Part shown: piece after piece, positions 1-9,500 of the stretch
How the letters are laid out: each line of letters opens with the position of its first letter
Position numbering within the stretch: the first letter of the stretch is position 1
Assembly (NCBI GenBank): GCA_026770575.1
Contig: MU657191.1
Span: forward strand, 350,377 to 366,399
Length of the DNA stretch: 16,023 nt
Direction of reading: 5' to 3'
DNA from: Pelagophyceae sp. CCMP2097
Taxonomy: Eukaryota; Sar; Pelagophyceae
Program-made: the position numbers and the translations under genes
Notes under the pieces: model-generated
The model's database searches: none
What the model was told of the DNA's origin: nothing
What the model saw: the letters and a program-made list of their open reading frames with translations, nothing else

Positions 1-2
1 TC

Positions 3-140
3 GTCGGGGAAGCCTGGTGGGGTGCGGTGGCGTCGGCGTTTTTTTCGAGCTCATTCGGGATGTGGATGTACCGCGTCGCGGCCCAGGCATGGCTTGGGTC
101 CTTTCCTTCGTCTGTGCCTTTTCCTCCGGCGCTAAAGTAG
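3..140 (+). other. Possible 3' end of a coding region cut by the window edge
   Basis: Two plus-strand frames are open from the left edge. Frame 3 runs 46 codons to TAG at 138-140 and reads like a membrane or hydrophobic protein end (it includes GEAWWGAVASAFF and SFGMWMYRVAAQAW). Frame 2 stays open to TAA at 158-160 and also looks plausible (VFFELIRDV, AWVLSFVCAFSSG). Both cannot be real unless an intron intervenes, and I recognise neither. The fall in GC content and the poly(A) run after position 140 fit the end of a gene. This is a weak call that rests only on frame openness and composition. Confidence 0.2.
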
Positions 141-158
141 AAATTGAGCAAGACTATT

Positions 159-220
159 AAAAAAAAAAAAAAAAAAGGAAAGGAAAGGAAAGGAAAGGAA
201 AGGAAAGAAAAGGAAAAAAT
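159..220. repeat. Poly(A) run followed by a (GGAAA)n microsatellite
   Basis: Eighteen consecutive A residues (159-176) are followed directly by six perfect GGAAA units (177-206) and a degenerate purine tail. A poly(A) tract followed by a simple repeat can mark the 3' end of an insertion made by reverse transcription, but plain slippage in a purine-rich spacer would look the same. No target-site duplication was found. Confidence 0.85.
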
Positions 221-293
221 GTTGTAAAAACAACAGGTTTTAGAGCATATCCAGGAAGAGTATGTCACCGAGAGTCCCTAGTTAAATAAAGTG

Positions 294-325
294 AGCCCCA
301 CCCAGGGTGGATCTTAAGCAAGCAA
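294..325 (+). repeat. Left terminal inverted repeat
   Basis: This 32-bp arm pairs with 1234-1265 with one C/T difference. It contains the motif GGATCTTAAGCAAGCAA and is followed at 331-345 by a second partial copy of its centre. Confidence 0.8.
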
Positions 326-625
326 CCTCACCCAGGGTGGATCTTCACTGGGCTAAAGTTTCAGGCTCCTGAGCCCCAGGTTCCGTTCAGCCGATATATT
401 TTGATAGATCAGTTGCAATCTCCGCACAATGAAATGGATCCGTTATATTTTCGGAGAGGCTCACAGGAGCCTGGCTAAAGTTTCCGCCTTTAGGGGAATC
501 CGTTAGGCTCCGGGTGCTCAATAAAATAGATTTATTAATGGATTGACAGCCTCGGCTAAGTAGCTTTCCGGCTTTTTTGGTGTTTTTTTGTGCGTCCGCC
601 GCTTTTTGCGCGACACGGACCCCTC

Positions 626-817
626 CGATGCCCGACCTGAGACGTTGCGGTATATATACCGTGCCCCACAATCACCTTCAAGGATAATGATCCGGTGAAT
701 CCCCTTTTGCCCCCAGCGGGTCATTACGGGTTATGGGCCCAGCGGGTCATTACGTGAGAGGCGGTAATGGCCAGGATGTAGGTGGACTCGGTTTATCGCC
801 TCTCAGGTCGGGCATCG
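626..817. repeat. 17-bp perfect inverted repeat around a 158-bp spacer
   Basis: The bases CGATGCCCGACCTGAGA at 626-642 are the exact reverse complement of 801-817. The spacer holds the 12-bp palindrome GGTATATATACC (649-660) and a 17-bp direct repeat (712-728 and 738-754). It lies within the larger inverted-repeat element and may be the trace of a nested insertion. Confidence 0.7.
712..754. repeat. 17-bp direct repeat, two copies
   Basis: CCCAGCGGGTCATTACG occurs exactly at 712-728 and again at 738-754, separated by nine bases. The function is unknown. Confidence 0.8.
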
Positions 818-861
818 TCCCCTCAACAGCCGGGCTCTGAAGAGCTCAAAACAGGGCAGAC

Positions 862-886
862 AGTCGCGAGAGAGTTTCTCGCGACT
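862..886. repeat. 10-bp perfect hairpin
   Basis: The arms AGTCGCGAGA (862-871) and TCTCGCGACT (877-886) flank a five-base loop. The stem is perfect and GC-rich. It sits inside the 972-bp element, so it may be part of that element's structure rather than a terminator. Confidence 0.75.
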
Positions 887-1079
887 CCGGGGCGCGCGCA
901 CCAAACTCTTTGCTGCGGCGCAGCGAGCCCGAGGTGGCTCATGAGCGCGCGCAGTGGCGCCTCGGCCGAGCGCCCACAGCGCCCGCCAGCCGCGCCAAAG
1001 GGAATCCCAGGGGCCAACTGCCTTAAAGGCGGGAAATCTGTCTCCCTTTAGACCAGAGCTTAAGCAAGTTAGACAGGCC

Positions 1080-1178
1080 CCAGTCAATCCAACTTCTCCA
1101 GTCATTCCAACTTCTCCAGTCAATCCACGTTCTCCAGTCAATCCAACTTCTCCAGTCGATCCAACTTCTCCAGTCAAT
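1080..1178. repeat. 18-bp minisatellite, 5.5 copies
   Basis: The unit CCAGTCAATCCAACTTCT starts at 1080, 1098, 1116, 1134 and 1152, with a half unit at 1170-1178. Units differ by one or two substitutions (for example CATT or CGAT for CAAT, and CACG for CAAC). The length is a multiple of three, so it reads through in several frames, but nothing suggests it is translated. Confidence 0.9.
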
Positions 1179-1233
1179 TAATAATTGTATTTCCCTTTTT
1201 TTTGTTGCTTGCTTGCTTAAGATCCACCCTGGC

Positions 1234-1265
1234 TTGCTTGCTTAAGATCCACCCTGAGTGGGGCT
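1234..1265 (-). repeat. Right terminal inverted repeat
   Basis: This is the inverted partner of 294-325. Just inside it, 1206-1232 repeats the same CTTGCTTGCTTAAGATCCAC core in the same orientation, so this end is a tandem doublet. Confidence 0.8.
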
Positions 1266-1440
1266 AACCCATTTGGGTATAACTGGCTAATTTGTTACCG
1301 GTCGGATATTGCTCAACCTTAACTTCTTCTTCTATTACAAGTCTTCTTCTATTATGAATTCCTGTGCACTCCACTGAGACTGCTTAAAAACCAACAGACG
1401 GACCGTCGCTGCTGGACTTCATTAACTCTTTCGCCCGACG

Positions 1441-1503
1441 GCCTGCGCCAAAGTTGGCCAAGTACAGTCGCGACGTTTTTGATAAATTTTGAAGTGGTGT
1501 CCG
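1441..1503 (+). repeat. Dispersed repeat, copy A, degenerate
   Basis: This stretch matches the reverse complement of 15876-15947 near the right edge. The two share GCGCCAAAGTTG and, exactly, AAATTTTGAAGTGGTGTCCG. In one common frame both copies read A-x-A-K-V, then G-Q-V, then S-R-R-F, then I-L-K-W-C-P. Here the frame carries two stops between SRRF and ILKWCP. Similarity that holds at the protein level suggests a once-coding repeat family, perhaps a transposon fragment. I cannot name the family. Confidence 0.6.
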
Positions 1504-1526
1504 GGGCTTTTTGATGTCCGGGGCTT
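1498..1526. repeat. 12-bp direct repeat
   Basis: TGTCCGGGGCTT occurs at 1498-1509 and 1515-1526. The first copy overlaps the end of dispersed-repeat copy A, so the second may be a local duplication of the element's edge. Confidence 0.7.
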
Positions 1527-1557
1527 GAGGAGGCACGAGGCATGAGATCGAGTGAAG

Positions 1558-1634
1558 AACCACCGATATGACCTTGCACACATCCCATATAAAAGGAACC
1601 ACCGACAGACCTTACACAAATCCCATATAAAAGG
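1558..1634 (+). promoter_or_regulatory. Tandem duplication carrying two TATA-like boxes
   Basis: A unit of about 38 bases occurs twice in tandem (1558-1596 and 1597-1634). Each begins AACCACCGA and ends CCCATATAAAAGG, and a partial third start (AACCACCGA) lies at 1637-1645. Each unit ends in a good TATA-box match on the plus strand. Possible downstream starts are ATG at 1662 and ATG at 1733, but neither opens a recognisable gene, so this may be a repeat that resembles a promoter by chance. Confidence 0.35.
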
Positions 1635-1732
1635 AGAACCACCGAAGTGCCCCGGTGTTTTATGAAAACAAAACGCGACCACCGAAACAACCCCAAGGAA
1701 CCACCTATCTGTGCGCGTCTCTATCATCTGCC

Positions 1733-2038
1733 ATGCAGCATACCGACGAGTCGCCCCAGCGGCCGTTCCCCGCGCGCCGCGGCGGCATCGTCAAACGGCG
1801 CACGTCTCGATGCGGATTTCGGCAGAACGTCCACTTGAGACACCCCTGGAAGCGCTATCGCGGAAATCGCCTACCGCGCCAACTAAGAAACTGGTTCAGG
1901 AGCAACTTTGCACGCGGCATCGCGGGGCGAAAACAGGCCCGCAATCGCTTGGTTGAGCGAATTCCAACTGGTAACAAAAAAGTTAAAAAAAGGTGTAATT
2001 TAAATCCGATTCCCCCCAAAAGGATCGAAAAAACATGA
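1733..2038 (+). CDS. Doubtful small basic ORF, 101 aa
   Basis: An ATG at 1733 opens 101 codons to TGA at 2036-2038. The product is very rich in Arg and Lys (for example GGIVKRRTSRCGFRQ and a C-terminal NKKVKKRC) and matches no family I know. It lies downstream of the duplicated TATA-like boxes, which is its only contextual support. GC content and codon pattern change part-way through, and the A-rich end at about 1975-2035 looks non-coding. Most likely it is a chance ORF or one exon of something I cannot assemble. Confidence 0.15.
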   Translation: MQHTDESPQRPFPARRGGIVKRRTSRCGFRQNVHLRHPWKRYRGNRLPRQLRNWFRSNFARGIAGRKQARNRLVERIPTGNKKVKKRCNLNPIPPKRIEKT

Positions 2039-2129
2039 CGTGAGGCGAATAAGTCCTTGGCGATAGGCGAGAGCCAACCAAAGAAGCCGAAAGGGCAGAT
2101 TTTGAAGCGCCTCCGTTACCACGCCTTGA

Positions 2130-2155
2130 AAGGCGGGGGAGCTTGTCCCCGCCTT
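2130..2155. repeat. 9-bp hairpin in the spacer
   Basis: The arms AAGGCGGGG (2130-2138) and CCCCGCCTT (2147-2155) enclose an eight-base loop. It lies about 200 bases before the plus-strand gene. No role can be assigned; the rest of 2039-2361 shows nothing else I can identify. Confidence 0.6.
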
Positions 2156-2361
2156 GCGCGTCGGTAGCCGAAATTGATGCGCTGCTCAACCACGACGCGC
2201 GCATCGCGTTGAAAAACTCCCCGCACCAGCGTCCTCGTCGCTCTGTTTGATTTTGGCTTCCAGGGGTTTCACTTGAGCACAAATTTCGATAAAGTTTCTG
2301 CTTTCAAAGTTCTTTAGACTCGCGATCGGAGCCCCGCAAGGTCTCGGCGGCCGTCGCGCGC

Positions 2362-3444
2362 ATGCCGCATCTCCGCGCCGTCGCCTGGCTGCTGCTCGGG
2401 CGGTCGGTAGCCGTTCCGCCGGCGCCGGGCGAATTTCAATGGCTTGGGCAGGCTCGGGACGATTTTCCGACGGCGGGCGGGTTGAACGCGCAGGATATGG
2501 ACGCAGGCGCCTGGCTCCAGACCGTCGAACGATTCCTCCTCGTCGACGTCAGCGGGCTCGGCGAGAGCGGCGCCTCTTCGAGCACGGGGCTCCACGAGGG
2601 CGAAGACGTTGTAGCGGCGCTGGATTACCTCGACTTCTCTATCGAGTACCTTGCGCCAGAGGCCGGCGGCGGCAACGAGACGGCGGTAGCGCTCGCGGCG
2701 TTCGCGGCGCGGCCGCGGCGGCGCGGCTTCGTGCGGCGCCGGCCAGGCGCCGGCGCGCTGCGCCACACGATTTGTGTCCTGCCCCTGTCCGCGACCCAAA
2801 ACGACGACCTCGCGCGCGCCGTCCTCGCGGCGACGGTCGCGTCCCTCGACGGCGTCTTCGGAAGGGTCGTAGTCACGGTGGCGACGCCGCTGGACGAAGC
2901 GGTCGCGCGCGACGTGCAGAAACGGGGCCCGACGCCCTTTGAAATTTTGACCGTCGCCGCAGAGGAGGAGGCGCTGCTGCCCAGGGCCTCGCTCGCCGGC
3001 CTGCAGCGCTCGCTGCTTGGCGAAGACGCCGAGCGTTGGCTCGGGTCGGCGGCAGGGCAGTACAAGTACGTCTACTACACCGAACATGGCGGCGTGCTCC
3101 ACGTGCGCAAGCCCAGAGCCGTCCGAAACGCGCTCGACGCCGGGCCGACGTCGACGATTGTCGTCCCGCATCGTCTCCCGTTCATTTCGGCGCCGGCCGA
3201 CGACTCTTCCGTCGCGCTGGTGGACTCTGACTCGTCGTGCCTCGACACGGGCGAGCACCCGGGCACCTCGTACCTCTGCCCCGGCGCCTGGTACAAATGC
3301 GCCGGCGCCGCCGACTACGGCTTGATGCAGCTCCGCTACGGCACGGGCCTCCCAGTCCTCCGCGGCAATGACCAGGGCCGCCAATGCGTCGTCGCCGGTG
3401 ACGCGCCGGCGCACCACCGCAAACGCAACTGGCACCAGCACTGA
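2362..3444 (+). CDS. Unassigned protein, possibly glycosyltransferase-like, 360 aa
   Basis: An uninterrupted frame runs from ATG at 2362 to TGA at 3442-3444. Codon choice is strongly GC3-biased, as in the neighbouring genes. The N-terminus (RAVAWLLLGRSVAV) could be a weak signal peptide or anchor. The middle has alternating strand and helix segments, ICVLPLSATQNDDLARAVLA and then GRVVVTVATPLDEAVARDV, followed near residue 235 by YKYVYYTEHGGVLHVRKP. That last stretch resembles the second conserved block of nucleotide-sugar-binding GT-A-like proteins, but a clear DxD motif is missing and I would not assign activity. Cysteines in SSCLDT, TSYLCPGAWYKCAG and GRQC suggest a disulfide-bonded lumenal or secreted domain. 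It converges on the UBR ligase gene, with stops 113 bases apart. A spliced alternative (intron 3398-3461) would replace the last residues with a hydrophobic C-terminus ending at 3577. Confidence 0.65.
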   Translation: MPHLRAVAWLLLGRSVAVPPAPGEFQWLGQARDDFPTAGGLNAQDMDAGAWLQTVERFLLVDVSGLGESGASSSTGLHEGEDVVAALDYLDFSIEYLAPEAGGGNETAVALAAFAARPRRRGFVRRRPGAGALRHTICVLPLSATQNDDLARAVLAATVASLDGVFGRVVVTVATPLDEAVARDVQKRGPTPFEILTVAAEEEALLPRASLAGLQRSLLGEDAERWLGSAAGQYKYVYYTEHGGVLHVRKPRAVRNALDAGPTSTIVVPHRLPFISAPADDSSVALVDSDSSCLDTGEHPGTSYLCPGAWYKCAGAADYGLMQLRYGTGLPVLRGNDQGRQCVVAGDAPAHHRKRNWHQH

Positions 3445-3557
3445 ACAGCCAGCGGTAACAGTACCAGCCTACGCAACAAAGCCGAGGACCCCGTGGGGTA
3501 GAGTCTGCGCGCCGTCGTTGGTATTATGGGCGCTCCTCTTTGCGGCTGTCGCGGCCG

Positions 3558-6500
3558 TCAGTAGAAGTTGTGGATGATGACCTGGCGGCTCGTGGACCTC
3601 GCCTGGACGACTGCGTCTGCGACTGCGTGCGTGGCCCAGAGTCGGCGGACGACTTGCAGCCTGCGCGGGTCTAAGAACAAGGGCCTGCCTCGGAACTGGC
3701 CGTGCCTCTCGCCGTGCGCGTCCACGTAGGGAGACGGGAAGTACGCCGCGCGCACGCCGTGCAGCAGCAGCAGGCTCGACTCCTACGCGAAGCGGTGACG
3801 AGGGAATAGAGAAGGGGCGACTGACCTGGAGGAGGAAGACGATGCCGATGCCCGCGCCGCACGCGGCGGCATGGCGAGTGCAGGCGCCCTTGCCGTCGGC
3901 GGAGAGCACGGCGCCGCAGATGAGGCAGACGGCCGGGTGGTCCCCCGCGGGCGCCCCGCCGGATGCGCCCGCCGACGCGGCGAGCGCGGCGTGCAGCTCG
4001 GTGTACGCGCGCGGCAACTCCCAGAGCGCCGCAGCCGCCACCGGCGCGCGGACGGCCCATCGTGGCGGCGCCGCGTCCGGCCCGGCGTCCGCGTCCGCGG
4101 GCCACTGCGGCGCCGCGCGCGCGGCCCAGCGGCCCACGGTCTCCGCGAGGGGCGCGGACCGGAGGAGGTCGCCGAGGCGCGGAAAACCAAAGTGCGTTCG
4201 CCACGCCGCCAGCGGCGCTGTGCGCGCGGGCGGCGGCGCGACGTGCCACGCCGCGCCGCCGGCGGCGTCGGCGGGCCGGCGCCAGGGCGCGAGGCCCCAG
4301 GCGTCGAGGAGGACGGCCGCTCGGCGGAGGAAGTCGACGACGGCGTCGTCGACGTCGCGCGCCGCGGCCGCCGCCTCGGCGGGCGTCCACTCTTTCGCAG
4401 CCGAGATGCCGAGGCGGAGCGCGAGCAAGCGCGTGGCGTCGGCGTCGGCAAACGCGTCGTCCGGCGCCTCTGGGCCGGCGGGCGGCTCGCCGTTTCTCGC
4501 GTGGACGCGCTGCGCGGCGCGCGCGAGCGCGAGGAGGCAGACACACATGAGGACCGCAGGTTGGCGCGCGTCGTCGCCGAGCGCGGCGAGGAGCGCGGCG
4601 AGGACTGCAAGGCAGTCGGCGTGGAGCAGCGGCCGCGCAACGTTGACGTCCTTTTGCGGCGACCCGTCCTTTTGCGCAGCCTCGGGCCGCCGCCGGCCGC
4701 GCGGCGTCGGCGTCGTCGCCGGCGCCGCCGCGGGCGACGCCGCCGCGTCGATGGCGGCGGCGGCCTCGTAGTACTCGTCGCGCGGGCTCCCAACCACCGG
4801 CGCGCCCTCGGCGGGCGTCTGCGTCGCCTGCGACGTTGTGGGAGCGGTAGACACGGCCGCGCGGCCGTCGAAGAGCTCGCGGAGCAGCCGCCGTAGTACG
4901 GCGCGCGGCGCGGCGGCGGCGGCGGCGCGCCGCAGCGCCCGCGCGACGCGGGCCGCCGCTTCGACGTCGCGCCGAAACTCGGCCGCGTCGAGGGGCGCGC
5001 CGCCGCCGGCGGATGCGACGGTCGTCGCGAGCGCCGCCGCCGCGGCGTCCAAGTCCGCGACGGCGTGCCGCACTGACTCCGGCAGCGGCCAATCCGCCCA
5101 CGAGCACCGCGGCACTTCCGACGGCGCCGGCGCGTCGTCGACGCCGTCGCTCGCCGGCGATGCGTCGCCTTCGACGTCGTGCGTCGACGTGGCCGCGTGG
5201 GCGCCTCCGCCGACGGCCGGGGCGGCGGGCGGTCTGCGCCGCGAAACGTCGCCAATTGCAGCCACAAACCGCGCCGCCACGTCCTGCGCCGCGCGCTCGC
5301 CGATTCGCCGCGCGCTCGGCGGCGGGGCTTCGGGCGAATCGGCGAGCGCGGCGTCAATGCCCGAATATGCCCAGGCCGCGAGCTGGTCCACGGCCGACGG
5401 CGCCTCGCCGGCCATGCCATCGACGTCCATGGCTGTCGCGGGCTCGCGCTTCAGCGCGTCGACGCCGTCGATGCGGCCGCGGGCCGACGCCTCCTCGTAG
5501 GGCCGCAGCGACGCCGCCGCGACCTTTGGCCGCTTCGGGGTCACGTCGCTGCGCCGCTCCGGTGGCGGCGACGTGCGGCCTGGCGGCGACGTGCGGCCTG
5601 GCGCCGACGTGCGGCCTGGCGCCGACGGCCGCACGTCCCCGACGGCGGCGTCGTACTCCGCCAGGCCCGGCGCATCGGCGGTGGCGCCTTCGGCGGGAGC
5701 GTCGTCTGTGACGTCGGACTCTGTGCGCTCCATGTCGCGCTCGTCGTCGGCGCCGTCGTCGGCGCCACGTTCGCGGGGCACGAGCACATTAGCGAGTTTC
5801 TTGCACAAAGGGCACTGGAACTCGTTTGCGTCGACGTCCAACGCGACATGGCCGTGCTGCTCGCTGGCCTCGACGACGGCTGCAAAGTACGAATCAAAGC
5901 AGTCGTAGTGCAGCGCGTGCCCGCACTGCGTCACGTGCACGCCCTCGTAGTCCTCGCGCACCGCCGGCAAGCCCACCGCGCCGCGCCGCCGCGGCCGCAG
6001 CACCGTCGACCGCTGCGCGAAGCCGGCAAAGCCCACGGGCCGCCGCGCCGACGGCGCCTCGCGGCATACGATGCAGGCCACGTCGCACAAGCTGCTCTGC
6101 GCCGCGCGTGCGGCGGCCCCGGCGGCCTCTCGCGCGCGGAGCGCCGCCGTCGGACTCGCCGCAAAGGGCTCGGCGACGGACTCGTAGTCGTCGAGCAACT
6201 TGCGCGCGTCGCCATCCACGTCCATGCGGTCCCCCGCCGCCTCGCCGGGCTCGTCGAGCGACGAAGCAAACGAGTCGGCGTTGGCCTGCATGAAGGCGAG
6301 AGCGCGGTCGCGCGCGCGCTTCTTGCGGTCCTCGACGGACAGAATCTTTTTCTTCTTCTTGCCGCCCGCCGCGGGACCGCCCGTGTCCTGCGCCGGCGAC
6401 GCCGCGCCCGGTGGCACCAATTCCTCGTCGACGTCCATCGTCGACGCCTCGACGTGTTCCGACGGCGCGACCGCGTCCTGCAGAGGAACGTTGGCGGGCC

Positions 6501-9500
6501 TCGGCGGCGCGTGGCGCTCGACGTGCCCCGCGAGCCAGCGGAGCATGGCCGTCGTGGCCGCGTCGTAGCGCTGTGCGGCCTCTTCTGTGCACCTCTCCGC
6601 GTGCAACTGCCTGACAAAGTCGCCGATGCTCGGCTCGCCCTGCGACGCCGCCGCCGAAAACGCGGCGTCGCTGACTGAGTGCCGAAGCAGCGCGACCACG
6701 TGCAGAGCGCGCAGCGTCAGCGTCTCCGTCGACCAGCTCGCCGAAGCCCCGTCGCCTTCGGCCTCCGACTCTGGGTAGTCGACGGGCTGCACGTCGGGCG
6801 CCTCGGCGGCCGCGGCTTGAATCACCTCGAGCGTTGATAGTGGCGCCTCGGGCACTTCGCGCGTCGCCTTGCAGACGTCTGAAAGCACTGCGCGGACGGC
6901 GTGCAGCGTGGCGTCGCACGACAAGAGCTCGACGCGGAAGGGCACGAACGCCGCGTGCGCCGCCGGCGGCCGCGGGCAGCAGCAGCAGTCGCCGCCGTCG
7001 GGCGGCCCTGCGGCGTCGTCCGCTGCCGGGACCGGCGAGAACGCGGCGTGGGGCAGCGCCTCGAGGGCCTTTTGGTGCGCCGTCTGCGAGATGTGGTAAA
7101 ACGAGGCGTCGTACTCGCGCCAGCATTCCCGCCTCAGAGCCAACTTCTCCGGCTCCAAGAGTTGGGCCGACTGGATCGCCTCAACTCTGATTGCGACCTT
7201 GTGCAGGATGGCCTCTAAAGCTGCGGCGGGCATCTGGTCCGACTTTGGGATGAGCTGAAAGCACTCCTGGACTTCAGAGTGCGTGCAGGGTCCTGACGCC
7301 AGCCGGTGCACCACCTCGCGCCGGACAGCCGCCTCGATGCGCCGCGACCGCGCCGCGCCCGGCGCGCCGCCGTCGACGCCCGTCAGCCGCGCCGCGCCGC
7401 ACGGGGCCTTGGCCACGACGTCATCGTCCTGCGGGTCCGGAGCCCGCGGCAGTTCCGTGGCCAAGATGCAGATGAGGAGCAGGGCTTCTTCAGCCAGGGC
7501 GGCGGCGTAGGGCTTGCGCTCGTCGCGGTCCGCCTCGTCGTCGGCGCCGTCGTCGCGCGCCAATCGCGAGACGAGGGGCCCAGATCGGTCGAGGAGGCGG
7601 AGGAGCATTGTGGCCACGTTTCGAGCGCCGAGCGCCAGGCCCACAAACTGCACCGCCGCCACGTCCAGGTCACGGAACCTAGTCGGACGGCGTCCGACGG
7701 CGTTTTACCGGATGCTCCGCGCATGAAGACGGTCAGGGCCCCGCGCCTCGGATGCCGCTTTTTGGCGCCGTCCTCGAATGTGAGTTCCACCCCAGACTCG
7801 GCTTTGGGCATTTTGCAGAAGGGCGGCTCTGCGTAGTTCATGAGCTGGTCGTGCATCGCGTGGCCGTTGCGCCGCCAGAGCCCGACGCGGATCTGCGACG
7901 AGAAAGCGAGCGCGCGCAAAGGCTCGTCCACCTGCGCAGGCCGCTCGCGGGACAAGTTGGTGGGCCGGTCGCAAGTCGACGCTTCTTCGTCGCAGAGATG
8001 GGGACCTCTCGAAGCGCAGAGATGGGTGGGACCTCGAGAAGCCCTCCACAAGATAGGGCGGGAGCCGCACGCCCCGACGGCATGCAAGACAACGCACCAA
8101 CGCGGCGAGCTGCGCGAGGGACCGGTGCTCGCGGAGGTCTTCCACGAGCGTCGCCAGCGTCGGCTCCAGCCCCTTGGACTTGGAGGCCTCTTGGACCACG
8201 TGCGCCAGGAAGCGGTGCAGCGCGACATGGAACGACGCCGTGACGCGCTTCGTCGGCAGCGGCGGCAGCTTTTCGGGCGATGCGGCCATGGCGGCGACGG
8301 ACGCGCTCTGGCGGCGCAGCTCGCGGAGCGTCATTTTGCACGCCCTTGCGACGAGTTCGACGGCGCTCGACGCCTCGCCACTTCGCGATGCGTCGAGGGC
8401 CGGGGCGCGCCGGACCCACGACGCCATAAAGTCGTAGACGGACGCAACGGAAATGTTCACGTTAAAGGCGAACATCCAGTCCCTCGACTCGTAAACCACG
8501 TGCTGCTCGCGGCTCGACTTTCTAGATTGCGCGTCGACGCCGTGGACGCGCGCCAGCGCCGCCAGCCATGCCCCGAGGCACGACCGCACGAAGCGCTCGG
8601 CCATGCCGTCAATGTTGAGAACGCACTTCATATCCGCGATAATCGGAGAGTACCGCCGGTGCAGCAGCACCGCGTGCGTCGTCGAGACGCCGCGGCGGCG
8701 CGAAGGCGCGCCGCCAGCCGTCCGCCGCTCGCGCAGCCTCGGGTCTTCTGCTTCTTCGCCCTCTGCTTCTTCGTAGTCGGAGACGTCGTCGTCCGGCGCT
8801 CGTCGGCCGTCGGTCATCGCGTCGGCGGCCGCATCGTCGTCGCCGTCCATGGGCGCGGAAGCAGAGTCCAAAGCGTCGAGCAAAGCGAAGGCGAGCGTGC
8901 GAAGGAGATCGTGGCGGTCTACGAGCTCTGTCACAAACGTGCCTCGATTCAAGAACTGCACCGAGAGCGTGTATAAAGAGTGCTCCGCCACCCCGACCCC
9001 CCGCGCGTAGTCCGCCGTCGTCACCTCGTAGACGCGCGCGTACGCCGTCGCGATGGCGCGCTTGAACGGCTGGTCGGCCATGAGAGTGAGGTACAGCGCG
9101 TGGAGCGCGACGGCCGTGGCCTTTGGGAGCCGAGAGTCCGCTCGCAACAGAGCGGCCAGCGTCGCCGCGTCGAAGACGCCGCAGACGAGGCGGCAGAGCG
9201 CGTCGGACGACGACGCGACGCGGTGCAGCCACGCGACTGCGCATTGAGAACGTTTGGCCCACTCGTGCGCGTGCCTCGACCTCACTGAGACGAACACGCC
9301 TCTCGCGCGAAGGACGGCGGCGAGCTGGCGGATGCGCCTGCGCGCGCCGCGGAGGAGGACGGCCTCGCCGCGCTCATGCGCCTGCAAAGCCAGCGCTCTT
9401 GCTTCGCGGGGCGAGACGCCTAAAAGCTGCAGAGGGGCCATGATCTCCGGGAACGTGTGCACGTCATCATTGTGCATGACCAGCGCCACCGCCTCGTCGT

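Larger units (their letters stand above)
294..1265. mobile_element. 972-bp element with 32-bp terminal inverted repeats, non-autonomous
   Basis: The 32 bases at 294-325 (beginning AGCCCCACCCAGGGTGG) are the reverse complement of 1234-1265 with a single mismatch. A second shorter copy of the core motif CAGGGTGGATCTT lies just inside each end (331-345 and, inverted, 1219-1232). The interior lacks a convincing ORF or transposase motif. It holds a 17-bp inverted repeat, a strong hairpin, a 17-bp direct repeat and an 18-bp minisatellite. The layout resembles a non-autonomous DNA transposon or large MITE. No target-site duplication is obvious: the flanks read AAATAAAGTG on the left and AACCCATTTG on the right. 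A foldback-type repeat or an old rearrangement is therefore also possible. Confidence 0.55.

Noticed and set aside
387..671. A 94-codon minus-strand ORF inside the inverted-repeat element, as a candidate transposase
   Set aside because: It has no DDE or zinc-finger pattern, its composition looks random, and it spans palindromic and repeated sequence.
1080..1178. A CRISPR-like array
   Set aside because: The 18-bp units are head-to-tail with no unique spacers, so this is a minisatellite; the genome is also eukaryotic.
283..1275. A target-site duplication flanking the inverted-repeat element
   Set aside because: Comparing the bases just outside 294 and 1265 shows no matching direct repeat of two or more convincing bases.
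2314..3441. A 375-codon minus-strand frame opposite the plus-strand gene
   Set aside because: Its translation is dominated by Arg, Val and Ala with no motif, whereas the plus frame has a sensible ATG, strand/helix pattern and cysteine motifs.
5179..6678. A 499-codon plus-strand open frame antisense to the UBR ligase gene, and other long frames over 3671-5420 and 3842-4896
   Set aside because: They are by-products of very high GC content, where stop codons are rare in all frames. Their translations are Arg- and Ala-rich and lack domains, while the minus-strand frame beneath them contains the RING and C-terminal UBR motifs.
7705..8049. Reading the 8050-9914 exon straight on to a stop near 7705
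   Set aside because: The continuation loses family similarity after PPYL, while splicing to 7931 restores VDEPLRALAFSSQIRVGLWRRNG, a conserved UBR1/2 block, in phase.
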